From Acinetobacter rongchengensis (GTDB lineage: Bacteria > Pseudomonadota > Gammaproteobacteria > Pseudomonadales > Moraxellaceae): a DNA stretch of 64,000 nt. A program made the translations under genes and the position numbers. The stretch spans positions 22,322 to 86,321 of the forward strand of contig NZ_RAXT01000011.1 in the NCBI RefSeq assembly GCF_003611475.1, written 5' to 3'. Within the stretch, counting starts at the first letter, position 1, and each line of letters opens with the position of its first letter. The notes beneath the pieces are model-generated. The model worked only from the letters and a program-made list of their open reading frames with translations. It was not told the DNA's origin and made no database searches. Shown one piece after another: positions 35,920 to 44,727 of this stretch.

Positions 35920-36777
35920 TTAAGGCGCGATAATTACTGGGTTATCAACGTTAAATAGCGCTTTATCCTCAAGCCTATAAGCAATCAATTGATGTCCCCA
36001 AACACAACCACCATCTACATTTTGGATTTGAGGATTGATGGTTTTGCCCTCTAAGGCAGCCCAATGTCCAAAAATAATTTGATGTGTTTTTGCTGTTTCA
36101 GATGCAAATTCAAACCACGGTTTAAAACCTTTCGGCATTGGCTCATCTAAAGCATCTTTAAAACTGAACTCTAAACGGCCATGCATATCACTTAAACGCA
36201 TCCGGGTCAGGTAATTGGTAATACAACGCAATCGATCATTTCCAGTTAATTCTTCTGTCCATAATGCAGGTTCAGCCCCATACATCGCTTTCAAGAACTC
36301 ATCTAAAACGTCAAAATCATCACTTCTCAAAACTGCTTCAACTTCTTGAGCCAGTTCAACTGTTTGCTGTGCATTCCAAATACACGGAATACCAGCATGA
36401 GTCAAAATAGTATGATCATTGGGGAATAAACATAGCGGTTGTTTACGTAGCCAATCAATTAATTCATCACTTTCGAGTGCATGAATCACATCATCAATCT
36501 TGTCTTTCTCTTTGGCTTTTTTAATACCACGCGCCACTGCCAGTAAATTCAAGTCATGATTACCCAAAACAGTGGCTGCTACACCACGGTCTACAAGCTT
36601 TTTAATAAAGCGTAATGCCCCTACTGAATTTTCACCACGTGCCACTAAATCCCCTGCAAACCAAATAAAGTCTTGATCTGCATCAAACTGGATTTCTTTG
36701 AGTAAGACTTTCAGTGCCTCAAAACAACCTTGCACATCACCAATGACATAATTATAGCGAATATTCTCACGGGTCAT
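35920..36777 (-). CDS. apaH: Bis(5'-nucleosyl)-tetraphosphatase, symmetrical
   Basis: ApaH hydrolyses Ap4A symmetrically to two ADP, limiting alarmone levels and removing Np4 caps from RNA. The 285-residue protein shows the phosphoesterase metal motifs GDVQGC near residue 13, GDLVARG near 41 and GNHDLNLLA near 70. The C-terminal GHWAALEG and NVDGGCVWG are also typical. Its ATG directly abuts the rsmA stop (TAA then ATG), so it is the last gene of pdxA-rsmA-apaH. No apaG lies between, unlike in E. coli. Confidence 0.95.
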   Translation of the reverse strand: MTRENIRYNYVIGDVQGCFEALKVLLKEIQFDADQDFIWFAGDLVARGENSVGALRFIKKLVDRGVAATVLGNHDLNLLAVARGIKKAKEKDKIDDVIHALESDELIDWLRKQPLCLFPNDHTILTHAGIPCIWNAQQTVELAQEVEAVLRSDDFDVLDEFLKAMYGAEPALWTEELTGNDRLRCITNYLTRMRLSDMHGRLEFSFKDALDEPMPKGFKPWFEFASETAKTHQIIFGHWAALEGKTINPQIQNVDGGCVWGHQLIAYRLEDKALFNVDNPVIIAP

Positions 36778-37590
36778 TTAAGCCACCATTTGATCTGATA
36801 ATGCAACAAACTGTGCCAAGCTTAAGGTTTCAGGACGTGCCATTGGATCAACACCCGCTTTTTCAAAACCATCTTCGGCCAACATGCCTTTTAAGCTATT
36901 ACGTAAGGTTTTACGACGCTGGGTAAAGACGTGCGAAACTAGACGAGCCAAAGCTTTCTCATTTTTCGCAATAATAGGCTTGTCAACATAAGGCTCTAAA
37001 CGAAATACCGCAGAGGTTACTTTTGGTGGCGGATTAAATGAACCTGGTGGTACTTCAAATAAAAAAGTAGGTTTACAAAAATACTGAATCATGACCGATA
37101 AACGACCATATTCTTTGGTATTTGGAGATGCCGTAATTCGATCCACCACTTCTTTTTGCAGCATGAAGTGCATGTCTTTGACTTTTCCGCCAAATTCCAA
37201 TAGATGGAATAACAAAGGCGTAGAAATATTATAAGGTAAGTTACCTACGACACGTAAAGGGCGACCTTCTTGAAACAACTCAGTAAAATCAAACTTTAAT
37301 GCATCTGTTTCAATAATGGTTAAACGCTCAGGATGCGGTACACGACCAGGTAAGCCTGCTGCCAAGTCTCGATCCAACTCAACCACAGTCAGCGCATCAC
37401 ATTCACCAATCAAAGGTGATGTTAAAGCAGCCAATCCTGGTCCAATTTCAACAATATTGTCGCCTGCACGAGGCGCAACAGAACGTACAATTTTGGCAAT
37501 TACACGTTGGTCATGTAAAAAGTTTTGTCCAAAACGCTTACGCGTATGATGCCCTTCATCTTTTGGGTTTAAGGCATTAATTTGATACAT
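36778..37590 (-). CDS. rsmA: 16S rRNA dimethyladenosine transferase (KsgA)
   Basis: RsmA dimethylates two adjacent adenosines in helix 45 of 16S rRNA (A1518/A1519 in E. coli) late in 30S assembly, using S-adenosylmethionine. The 270-residue protein shows HTRKRFGQNFLHD at the N-terminus, the SAM motif VEIGPGLAALT, VVELDRDLA, and the catalytic NLPYNIS motif near residue 115. The ATG at 37590 is preferred to the in-frame extension to 37629 because it gives the family N-terminus. It begins 19 bases after the pdxA stop and abuts apaH. Confidence 0.96.
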   Translation of the reverse strand: MYQINALNPKDEGHHTRKRFGQNFLHDQRVIAKIVRSVAPRAGDNIVEIGPGLAALTSPLIGECDALTVVELDRDLAAGLPGRVPHPERLTIIETDALKFDFTELFQEGRPLRVVGNLPYNISTPLLFHLLEFGGKVKDMHFMLQKEVVDRITASPNTKEYGRLSVMIQYFCKPTFLFEVPPGSFNPPPKVTSAVFRLEPYVDKPIIAKNEKALARLVSHVFTQRRKTLRNSLKGMLAEDGFEKAGVDPMARPETLSLAQFVALSDQMVA

Positions 37591-37609
37591 AAAAAAGTTC
37601 CAACGTGAA

Positions 37610-38578
37610 TTAATTGCGAGCAAGATCAAGCGCTAAATCGACAGCGACATGCAAACTTGAACCTTTAGCCAGTCCAGTACCTGCAAGGGAGAGCGCTGTG
37701 CCGTGATCGACTGATGTTCGAATAAAAGGTAAGCCTAAAGTAATGTTAATGGCTTCACCGAATCCTTGAGATTTTAACACAGGTAAGCCTTGATCGTGAT
37801 ACATCGCCAAAACTGCATCTGCATTTTTCAAATTTTCAGGGGTAAAAAGCGTGTCTGCTGGCATGCTCAAACTCATATCAATGCCTTGCGTTCTATAATC
37901 TTCCAATACAGGATTAATCGTATCGATTTCTTCACGCCCTAAATAACCGCCCTCTCCTGCATGAGGATTTAACCCACATACCAAGATACGGGGATGATTG
38001 ATTTTAAATTTGGTTTTTAGATCGTGAATCAGGATATCGATCACTTGATGCAATCGTGCTTTGGTAATTGCATCCGCAACATCACGTAATGGTAAATGGG
38101 TCGTCGCCAATGCAACTCTTAATGTTTTGGTTGCCAGCATCATCACTACCCGATTCACACCAGCAAACTCTTGATAATACTCAGTATGCCCACTGAAATG
38201 AATACCGGCATCATTAATGACTGACTTTTGTACAGGTGCCGTTGCAACACCTACGCTTTTACCTGACATGGCATAATCAGCAGAACGATGTAATTGTTCT
38301 AAAACATAAGCTGAATTTTGTGGATTTAGCTCACCCAACACCACATCTTCATATAACGGCACATGCTCAACATAAAGCTGCCCCGACGCAGAAGACTCAG
38401 TTTGTCCCATAAATTCAATAATTTCGATATTTTTATTTAAAATTTTGGCACGATCTCGCAACATATTTATATCAGCCAAAACCACGATTGGGCGCTCATC
38501 TATACGATCAGCCAAACTTAAACAAATATCTGGACCAATTCCTGCGGGTTCACCACTCGTAACATATAATGGAAGCAT
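37610..38578 (-). CDS. pdxA: 4-hydroxythreonine-4-phosphate dehydrogenase
   Basis: PdxA oxidises 4-phosphohydroxy-L-threonine with NAD(P)+ in the DXP-dependent pathway to pyridoxal phosphate. The ~322-residue protein begins LYVTSGEPAGIGPDICL, the family signature. It carries metal-binding histidines in HFSGHTEYY, LNPHAGEGG and AMYHDQGLPVLK, and ends with VDHGTALSLAGTG. ATG at 38578 is used; the upstream open frame to 38593 begins with TTG. It is the first gene of pdxA-rsmA-apaH, and no surA homologue precedes it here. Confidence 0.95.
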   Translation of the reverse strand: MLPLYVTSGEPAGIGPDICLSLADRIDERPIVVLADINMLRDRAKILNKNIEIIEFMGQTESSASGQLYVEHVPLYEDVVLGELNPQNSAYVLEQLHRSADYAMSGKSVGVATAPVQKSVINDAGIHFSGHTEYYQEFAGVNRVVMMLATKTLRVALATTHLPLRDVADAITKARLHQVIDILIHDLKTKFKINHPRILVCGLNPHAGEGGYLGREEIDTINPVLEDYRTQGIDMSLSMPADTLFTPENLKNADAVLAMYHDQGLPVLKSQGFGEAINITLGLPFIRTSVDHGTALSLAGTGLAKGSSLHVAVDLALDLARN

Positions 38579-38990
38579 GTGTCTGACTTTCAAATTTTCT
38601 TTACGCTATTTTATACCTAATTGTATCAGCATCCTATGGACAATATTATGACGAGGCTCAATTTTGCATAGCAGTATTATTTTGATCACGTTTTCATAGA
38701 TTCAATCATTAATGAGCAAACAACTGTTCATGCAAAACCCCCTGTCAAAACATATCTAGCCTTCATTATTTGTTCTAAAATTGCTTTAACGGTATTGGTA
38801 TATTGCTGTTTTCTAATCCAGTCATAAACGAAGAAAAAGTGACTTTCAATTTAGCCGAAACCCACATATAATATTGCACCTGAAATTCTATATTTTGATT
38901 GTGATTCTTCTCATTTTCAGATAGAATTCGGTCTCCTTTTTGTTTGGACAGCTTCCATAGTCCAAACCAACTATAATAGGTAGTGGTTTA
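38579..38990. other. Divergent intergenic region pdxA / rplM
   Basis: This 412-base non-coding region must carry the promoters of the pdxA operon and of rplM-rpsI. The last ~100 bases before rplM probably form the ribosomal protein leader. No clear short gene or strong hairpin was identified. Confidence 0.4.
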
Positions 38991-39419
38991 ATGAAAACTC
39001 TCAGCGCTAAGCCTGCTGAAGTTCAACACGACTGGTACGTTGTTGATGCTTCTGGCAAAACTTTAGGTCGCCTTGCGACTGAAATCGCTCGTCGTTTACG
39101 CGGTAAGCACAAAACTTCTTATACTCCGCACGTTGACACTGGTGATTACATCGTTGTTATCAATGCAGAGCAAGTTCAAGTGACTGGTAAAAAATCACTT
39201 GATAAGAAATACTATCGCCATACTGGTTTCCCTGGTGGTATCCGTGAGACTAACTTCGAGAAGTTAATTGCTCACAAACCTGAAGCTGTTCTTGAAAAAG
39301 CAGTTAAAGGTATGTTGCCAAAAGGTCCTCTTGGTTATGCAATGATCAAAAAAATGAAAGTGTATGCTGGTACTGAGCATCCGCATGCTGCGCAACAGCC
39401 ACAAGTTTTGGACATCTAA
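38991..39419 (+). CDS. rplM: 50S ribosomal protein L13
   Basis: This 142-residue protein matches L13 throughout: [54 protein letters not shown] and [22 protein letters not shown]13 is an early-assembly 50S protein. It is directly followed, 12 bases later, by rpsI, the conserved bacterial order. Its codon use is noticeably more biased (GGT, CGT, GCT) than that of neighbours, as expected for high expression. Confidence 0.99.
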
Positions 39420-39431
39420 GGGATACTGCAC

Positions 39432-39818
39432 ATGGCTACTAATTATGGTACAGGTCGCCGTAAGACCGCAACTGCACGTGTTTTCCTATCAGCTGGTACT
39501 GGTAAACTCGTAATTAACAACCGTACTCTTGAACAGTACTTCGGTCGTGAAACTGCTCGTATGGTTGTTCGTCAACCGCTTGAGCTTTTAGACGCTACTG
39601 AGAAGTATGACCTTTACATCACTGTTGCTGGTGGTGGTATCGGTGGTCAAGCTGGCGCTATCCGTCACGGTATTACTCGTGCATTGATCGCTGCTGACGA
39701 AACTTTAAAACCTGCTCTTCGTCAAGCTGGTTTCGTTACTCGTGATGCTCGTGAAGTTGAACGTAAGAAACTTGGTTTACGTAAAGCTCGTAAACGTCCT
39801 CAATTCTCTAAACGTTAA
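39432..39818 (+). CDS. rpsI: 30S ribosomal protein S9
   Basis: This 128-residue protein matches S9: [15 protein letters not shown] at the start, [19 protein letters not shown] in the middle, and the basic tail ending KRPQFSKR, which reaches the P-site tRNA in the ribosome. It is co-transcribed with rplM, and a strong terminator follows at 39841. Confidence 0.99.
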   Translation: MATNYGTGRRKTATARVFLSAGTGKLVINNRTLEQYFGRETARMVVRQPLELLDATEKYDLYITVAGGGIGGQAGAIRHGITRALIAADETLKPALRQAGFVTRDAREVERKKLGLRKARKRPQFSKR

Positions 39819-39840
39819 TTCGTTTACCGAATCGGACCAA

Positions 39841-39870
39841 AAACCTCGGAATTTTCCGAGGTTTTTTTAT
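39841..39870 (+). terminator. Rho-independent terminator of rplM-rpsI
   Basis: AAACCTCGGA (39841-39850) pairs with TCCGAGGTTT (39855-39864), with a 4-base loop and a following T-run, 22 bases after the rpsI stop. Confidence 0.95.
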
Positions 39871-39936
39871 GCGTTGCTTTATTTAACTTCTCACCTCTTG
39901 GATTGGTTTTAAAGCTCGTTGTTTCCCTCTTAAAAA

Positions 39937-40377
39937 TCATTTCAGCTTTGTATTATTCGAACAATCCATTGTTGCATCAGCAGCGCCATCAACCGTCACT
40001 TGTTCACTTATCATGCATTCATCTGCTTCATAGGTAGATATTTCTTTGGCGAATTGATGATCTTTTGGAAGCGGTGCATCACACGGCTCATCTGTCTTTT
40101 GATTGACCATTTTTACTGGCCCATCATTATAAATCGTGACTTTGCAGTCCTTAACCACATATTCTTGTTTAATGCCTCCATACATTTCGTCTTCTGGTGC
40201 TGCTGTAGCAACATCACAAGCCTCATCAGCCAAACATGCAGCATCTACAGCAGAAACAGCAACTTGAGCGTCTTCCATACGATCAGGCGATGACTGCTTT
40301 TTCGCATAGGTATTTGAAATATTGATCATTAAAAATATAATAATGACTGATTTTATTGCATTTTTTACGAGACTCAT
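39937..40377 (-). CDS. Exported acidic protein of unknown function
   Basis: This 146-residue protein has a signal peptide (hydrophobic core about residues 9-20, cleavage near NTYAKK). The mature part is acidic, rich in Ala/Asp/Glu, with six cysteines (for example DAACLADEACDVA, KDCKVTIYNDGP, DEPCDAP, DECMIS, DCSNN) that could form disulfides in the periplasm. No family was recognised. It is divergent from sspA and converges with rpsI. Confidence 0.72.
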   Translation of the reverse strand: MSLVKNAIKSVIIIFLMINISNTYAKKQSSPDRMEDAQVAVSAVDAACLADEACDVATAAPEDEMYGGIKQEYVVKDCKVTIYNDGPVKMVNQKTDEPCDAPLPKDHQFAKEISTYEADECMISEQVTVDGAADATMDCSNNTKLK

Positions 40378-40500
40378 GCCTACACTCCAATTTTGGATTC
40401 TATTTCTAGGTTGATCGTTATCATAAACATCTTAAAGTTAAGATGATTTTATTGTCCATTTTTAGTATTCTAGTCTATTCACTTCACCAAGTTTTGGAAT

Positions 40501-41154
40501 ATGTCAGTCGAAAATGCACCTCAACAAGGGATTACGTTGTATAGCCATGAGGATGACTTTCGTTCACACTGGATTAGATTTCTACTTACCGAAAAGCAGA
40601 TTAAACATCATTTAATTCTAGTAGAAGACGACGATGAGGATTTGGCGAGCCTGAATCCCTATAATCAGCTTCCCATGCTGATAGAAAATGATTTGAAGCT
40701 TTTCAATACTGCTATTATTTCTGAATATATAGATGATCGTTATCGTCAAAATAAGTTATATGCAGACGCACCCGCTCCTCGAGCAGAGCAAAGACAATAT
40801 ATTTGGCGCTTAGAACAAGACTGGTTAAGACTTGCAGATATTATGTTACGTCATCCAGATACTTTAGACCGTGTTGCAGCTCAAAAAGCACAAAAGCAAT
40901 TACGAGATACATTAATCTCTCTTACCCCCCTGTTCCAACATTATCCTTATTTTATGTCTGAGAACTTTACAATTTTAGATTGCATGTTAGCGCCAATTTT
41001 CATACGGTTAAAGCATATGGGAATTGAACTACCGAAACAGCAATGCCGTCCAATCTTGCTCTATTGCCAACGAATTTTTAGCCGTCCTGCTTTTTTGAAG
41101 TCCATGACTTTAAAAGAACAGAACCAATATCGTGAATTGTTAGCAAAGTCCTAG
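40501..41154 (+). CDS. sspA: Stringent starvation protein A / glutathione S-transferase-like
   Basis: This 217-residue protein has a thioredoxin-like N-terminal half (ITLYSHEDDFRSHWIRFLLTEKQIKHHLILVED, then NPYNQLPMLIENDLKLFNTAIISEYIDDRY) and an all-helical C-terminal half. This is the architecture of SspA, a GST-fold protein lacking GST catalysis that binds RNA polymerase. The neighbour 26 bases downstream encodes SspB, the standard sspA-sspB pair. The usual upstream ribosomal pair rplM-rpsI is also close, though separated by one opposite-strand gene. Confidence 0.9.
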   Translation: MSVENAPQQGITLYSHEDDFRSHWIRFLLTEKQIKHHLILVEDDDEDLASLNPYNQLPMLIENDLKLFNTAIISEYIDDRYRQNKLYADAPAPRAEQRQYIWRLEQDWLRLADIMLRHPDTLDRVAAQKAQKQLRDTLISLTPLFQHYPYFMSENFTILDCMLAPIFIRLKHMGIELPKQQCRPILLYCQRIFSRPAFLKSMTLKEQNQYRELLAKS

Positions 41155-41180
41155 ATTGCCAATCAACAGAGTATTTTTCA

Positions 41181-41621
41181 ATGTCTGAACAAGAAATAAC
41201 CGTATCACCCACTCGACCATATTTAACTCGTGCAATTTATGAATGGATTTGCGATAACAATTTAACGCCTTATCTTTTGGTCGATGCAACTCAGCCTTAT
41301 ACAGATGTACCCCAACAATTTGTACAAGAGGGTCAGATTGTTTTAAATATCGTGCCACATGCTGTACACATGTTAAATATTAGCAATGAGTCAGTCACAT
41401 TTTCAGCACGTTTTGGCGGAGTCTCTAAAGACATTTATGTCCCGATGAATGCGGTCTTGGGTCTTTACGCACGTGAAAATGGACAAGGTTTATTCTTTGA
41501 TCCTGACGAATATGCCAATGTGCAAATAGATGAAGATGCTTTAAAATCAAATAGTAGTGAACCATCAGAAAACACTACAGAGCCCCCAAAGAAAAAACCA
41601 AGTTTAAGAATTTTAGAATAG
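41181..41621 (+). CDS. sspB: ClpXP adaptor SspB
   Basis: This 146-residue protein resembles SspB, which delivers ssrA-tagged proteins to ClpXP. It has RPYLTRAIYEWICDNNLTPYLLVDA and FSARFGGVSKDIYVPMNAVLGLYARENGQGLFF. A flexible acidic linker then leads to the C-terminal ClpX-binding tail KPSLRILE, equivalent to the LRVVK tail of E. coli. It is the second gene of sspA-sspB and lies 15 bases before a membrane protein gene. Confidence 0.95.
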   Translation: MSEQEITVSPTRPYLTRAIYEWICDNNLTPYLLVDATQPYTDVPQQFVQEGQIVLNIVPHAVHMLNISNESVTFSARFGGVSKDIYVPMNAVLGLYARENGQGLFFDPDEYANVQIDEDALKSNSSEPSENTTEPPKKKPSLRILE

Positions 41622-41636
41622 AAGAAGGAATACCCA

Positions 41637-42296
41637 ATGGCTTTTGATCTCGTACAATACTTTGCTGAGCAGATTAAGATTCAAAAGCCTCAGCTCTTAT
41701 CCCAATTAGATGCTGAACAACGTAAGATTCATATTGAAGAAATCAATGCGTTGACTTTAGGCAAATTGATCAGCTTATGGCGTCAAAATGATAATGCACT
41801 CTATCAAGAAATACTTTCGCAAGATCATCTTTATACCCAAGAGATTGCTCGCCATCTAACCACATCTAAGCAGAATTTATCCAGTTTAGATAAATCTTTA
41901 CTTGAATCTGCCACAACTGAAATTCTCGAATTACAAATCGCCGAATTAAAACAGTTAGATAGTGCAGGAAGCTTAGGTAAAAGAGGCTTGCGAGAACTGG
42001 TGATTGGTCAAATAGAGCACTTGTCTGGACAAGCAAAAGATTGGGTTTGGTCAACAAATGAACTGGTAGAACTGATTGGCTCTCAACCTGTGATCGAAGA
42101 AGAGATATCATTAGAGGAAACCATGAAGGAGTTTAATCAAATGGTCAATGCTCAAAAATCTGATGTACATCCAGATCAGCATGCTACTGTTGAAATCAAA
42201 GCAATCAATCCAACTTGGGCGAAAATTGCAGAACCTATCGTTGCATTGGTGGTGTTATATATTCTTTTTGAAGCAGCTACTAAGATTTTTGCTTAA
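41637..42296 (+). CDS. Unknown protein with C-terminal membrane anchor, in the ssp operon
   Basis: This 219-residue protein is mostly helical and charged. It ends with a single hydrophobic segment (PIVALVVLYILFEAATKIFA, about residues 199-218), suggesting a tail anchor with the bulk in the cytoplasm. AAGGA precedes the ATG, and it starts 15 bases after sspB, so it is probably co-transcribed with the SspA/SspB genes. A strong terminator follows. No family was recognised. Confidence 0.7.
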   Translation: MAFDLVQYFAEQIKIQKPQLLSQLDAEQRKIHIEEINALTLGKLISLWRQNDNALYQEILSQDHLYTQEIARHLTTSKQNLSSLDKSLLESATTEILELQIAELKQLDSAGSLGKRGLRELVIGQIEHLSGQAKDWVWSTNELVELIGSQPVIEEEISLEETMKEFNQMVNAQKSDVHPDQHATVEIKAINPTWAKIAEPIVALVVLYILFEAATKIFA

Positions 42297-42752
42297 AACT
42301 GAAATATGATGGATAAACAATTAAAAGCGATCTTTATGATCGCTTTTTTTCATCATAAAATTACTTAAGTAAATATAATAATATTACGTGATTTAATTCA
42401 CCAATCTAATAGTAATATAGATTCTTAATGCAAATTTATCTTATTCAAATTAAATAAAACTTAAATTCCATTTTACTATTTCAAATAACTTATCAATTTG
42501 GATTAAATAGCTTATAGATTTTTCACAATCAGCAATGTTAATTTAATACAAGAAGAAAGATAACTGTTCACTAGTCGCTTAATAATTTATTTAAACAAAA
42601 ATATTGGAGGCAATAAAAAGGTCATATATCAGGTATTTAATTATAGAACCGTTAAGTTCACTTTATTAAAACGAGCAGATTTGCAATTAATTTTACTTAA
42701 AAATTTTAGTTAACATACACCCTGAAAATTTTATTCAAAGATAAGTGGTATT
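42297..42752. other. Intergenic region ahead of the GTPase/roadblock operon
   Basis: This 456-base, very AT-rich region has the ssp-operon terminator at its left end. The remaining 400 bases probably hold the promoter of the GTPase/roadblock operon with a long leader. A GGAGG near 42606 is not followed by an ATG at the right distance, and no short gene was supported. Confidence 0.4.
42323..42350 (+). terminator. Rho-independent terminator of the ssp operon
   Basis: AAAAGCGATC (42323-42332) pairs with GATCGCTTTT (42338-42347) around TTTAT, followed by T residues; it lies 26 bases past the last gene's stop. Confidence 0.93.
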
Positions 42753-43727
42753 ATGAACAATCAATGTATCAATATCGCAATCTCGGGCTTAGGTTTAACC
42801 ACCTCAGATGAACTTAAAATACGCTTGAGAAGAATCTTGCCCAATAATATTGGTATAAATTGGACAAATATTTCTGATCAAAACATAAACTGCATTCTCA
42901 TTAATGAGCATTTCTTTGAACATGACAATATTCAAAATATTATTCAGAATAAAAAAATACCGTATTTAAAAATTTCAAAACATAGTGAACAAGCTGAATG
43001 CATAGATGAAAACTTACTGTGCTTGCCGATCAATGACGAACTCACACTTAAAGACTGGGTCAATTTTAAACTACTCAATCAAACCACTCCAATTGAGCAA
43101 AAAACTGAGACGCTATACGATACAGTTCCACCTGAACAAACTTTAGCGATTAAGGAAATTGCCTTTTTTAGGGATATATACCAACAAGAAATCCGTAAGA
43201 TCCTGATCAATGATCAATTTGGTACATTAGCTATTATTGATCATCATGCACATCTGGCATGGTTAGAACCAACGCGTGAGACATATAAAACGGATCTTTC
43301 TATAGAGTATGTTGCTGCAACGACAACCGACTTTATCAAAGTTTCTCGTAAGCAACATCATAATCTAGAAAATTGGCTATTTAATTTAATTTGGCAAAAC
43401 CCCAATATAATTACGGTTCCATCACCGAATGAAGCCTATCGATTAAATTTCTGGCCTCAGCCGAATATGGCGGATAAAAAGATTTTATTGCAACTTTCAG
43501 CATGTTTTATTTTAGGTGCAGAAATACAACATGTAGCCAGTAAATTAAATATTCCCATTCATACCGTACAGCATTTTATTGCTGCAAATTTAGCCATTCA
43601 TAATGCTGAATTAATTTCAATCAAAGACTGTCAGTTTAATCAACCATCTCTTGCAGAGAATCAAACTGAGAACCCAGGTTTTTTAAAAAGTTTTTTTGGG
43701 AAATTAAAAACCAGATTTAAATTCTAA
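42753..43727 (+). CDS. Unknown protein with pseudo-receiver-like N-terminus, first gene of GTPase/roadblock operon
   Basis: This is a 324-residue protein without signal peptide. Residues 1-115 alternate hydrophobic strands and helices (INIAISGLG, INCILINEHFF, IPYLKIS, LLCLPIND) like a response-regulator receiver, but the phosphoacceptor Asp pattern is not evident. Residues ~240-305 (KILLQLSACFILGAEIQHVASKLNIPIHTVQHFIAANLAIHNAEL) look like a small winged-helix or helical bundle. The C-terminus (FLKSFFGKLKTRFKF) is a basic amphipathic helix that could touch membrane. It is 14 bases upstream of the GTPase gene. Function unknown; a partner of the GTPase module is inferred. Confidence 0.65.
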   Translation: MNNQCINIAISGLGLTTSDELKIRLRRILPNNIGINWTNISDQNINCILINEHFFEHDNIQNIIQNKKIPYLKISKHSEQAECIDENLLCLPINDELTLKDWVNFKLLNQTTPIEQKTETLYDTVPPEQTLAIKEIAFFRDIYQQEIRKILINDQFGTLAIIDHHAHLAWLEPTRETYKTDLSIEYVAATTTDFIKVSRKQHHNLENWLFNLIWQNPNIITVPSPNEAYRLNFWPQPNMADKKILLQLSACFILGAEIQHVASKLNIPIHTVQHFIAANLAIHNAELISIKDCQFNQPSLAENQTENPGFLKSFFGKLKTRFKF

Positions 43728-43741
43728 TATTGAGATCTATT

Positions 43742-44275
43742 ATGATTATTCAAAAGTACAAAATTGTCTTTGCTGGTTCGATGGGAGCAGGCAAAACGGA
43801 AGCCATAAAATCATTATCCGAAGTCCCAGTCCTTGCGACTGAGGCATTTAATACGGATGACCATAGCCACAAAAAACTCAATACGACTGTCGGTATTGAT
43901 TATGGTGAAATTACTTTAGACGATGGCAATAAAGTCGGGCTGTATGGCACACCAGGTCAAGGACGTTTTGATTTTATGTGGGGCGTGATCTGTAAAGGTG
44001 CGATTGGAACAATTTTACTCATCGATCATAGTCTAAAAGCACCTTTGGATGAATTGGATTATTATTTGGATACTTTTAGACAATACAGTGAGAACATCGT
44101 CATTGGAATTACGCATATTGATGAAGCGATGAGCACATCAACACACCAATACCGACAAGCTTTAATGAATAGGAATTTGAACTTTCCGGTCTTTTTTGTG
44201 GATGCACGTAAGAAATCTGACGTTTTATTACTCCTAGAAACACTGATTACCTCTTTAGAAACAAAATATTTATAG
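43742..44275 (+). CDS. Small Ras/MglA-like GTPase
   Basis: This 177-residue protein has the G domain layout: P-loop GSMGAGKT (residues 12-19), a switch I threonine around 48-49, and YGTPGQGRF as the G3 region (residues 68-76, lacking the standard D-x-x-G). A modified G4, THID (124-127), stands in place of NKxD. Such features occur in bacterial MglA/Rho-like GTPases that work with roadblock proteins as regulators. ATG at 43742 is used; the open frame upstream starts with TTG. The roadblock gene lies 9 bases downstream. Confidence 0.85.
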   Translation: MIIQKYKIVFAGSMGAGKTEAIKSLSEVPVLATEAFNTDDHSHKKLNTTVGIDYGEITLDDGNKVGLYGTPGQGRFDFMWGVICKGAIGTILLIDHSLKAPLDELDYYLDTFRQYSENIVIGITHIDEAMSTSTHQYRQALMNRNLNFPVFFVDARKKSDVLLLLETLITSLETKYL

Positions 44276-44284
44276 GAAATTTAT

Positions 44285-44698
44285 ATGATCAATGCACTTG
44301 AAACACGCACGGCTCCAGCACCTCTAGTTGCTTTTGCCAAAACTCAAATTCAACAGATCTTAAGCAATGTGAATAATATTGAATTCATCATGATCTGTTC
44401 AACGGATGGTTTTGAACTGGCTTCGATCAGTAAACGTCATCAATTTCACTCCAGCAAACTTGCAGCTGTGAGTAGTTCAATTTTGGCTATGGTCAGTGCT
44501 TTTTTAGGGGAAATTAATTTAACAGGTTGTCAAAGTGTGACTTTGGATGCTGAAAATGGTAAAGCCATTTTGACCTCTGTACCTTGTGCAAAACACCCTA
44601 TGATTATCGTCACACTCAGTTCAAGAGATGTATTACTTGGGCAGCTTTTATATCATTTAAAAGAAGCCAGTCAGGCGATTGTTCAACAAGACCTATAG
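44285..44698 (+). CDS. Roadblock/LC7 domain protein (MglB-like)
   Basis: This 137-residue protein matches the roadblock/LC7 fold: a helix, then IEFIMICSTDGFELASIS, a long helix (KLAAVSSSILAMVSAFLGEI), and the strand-rich SVTLDAENGKAILTSVP and MIIVTLSS. In Myxococcus, MglB is the GTPase-activating partner of MglA and sets cell polarity; here the adjacent GTPase suggests the same kind of pair. AGGAAAT precedes the ATG. Confidence 0.88.
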   Translation: MINALETRTAPAPLVAFAKTQIQQILSNVNNIEFIMICSTDGFELASISKRHQFHSSKLAAVSSSILAMVSAFLGEINLTGCQSVTLDAENGKAILTSVPCAKHPMIIVTLSSRDVLLGQLLYHLKEASQAIVQQDL

Positions 44699-44727
44699 AA
44701 TTTTAATATCAATCTTTTTAAATAGAT

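Noticed and set aside
42600..42650. GGAGG at about 42606 as the ribosome site of a short gene
   Set aside because: No start codon follows at a usable distance and the region has stops in every frame nearby.
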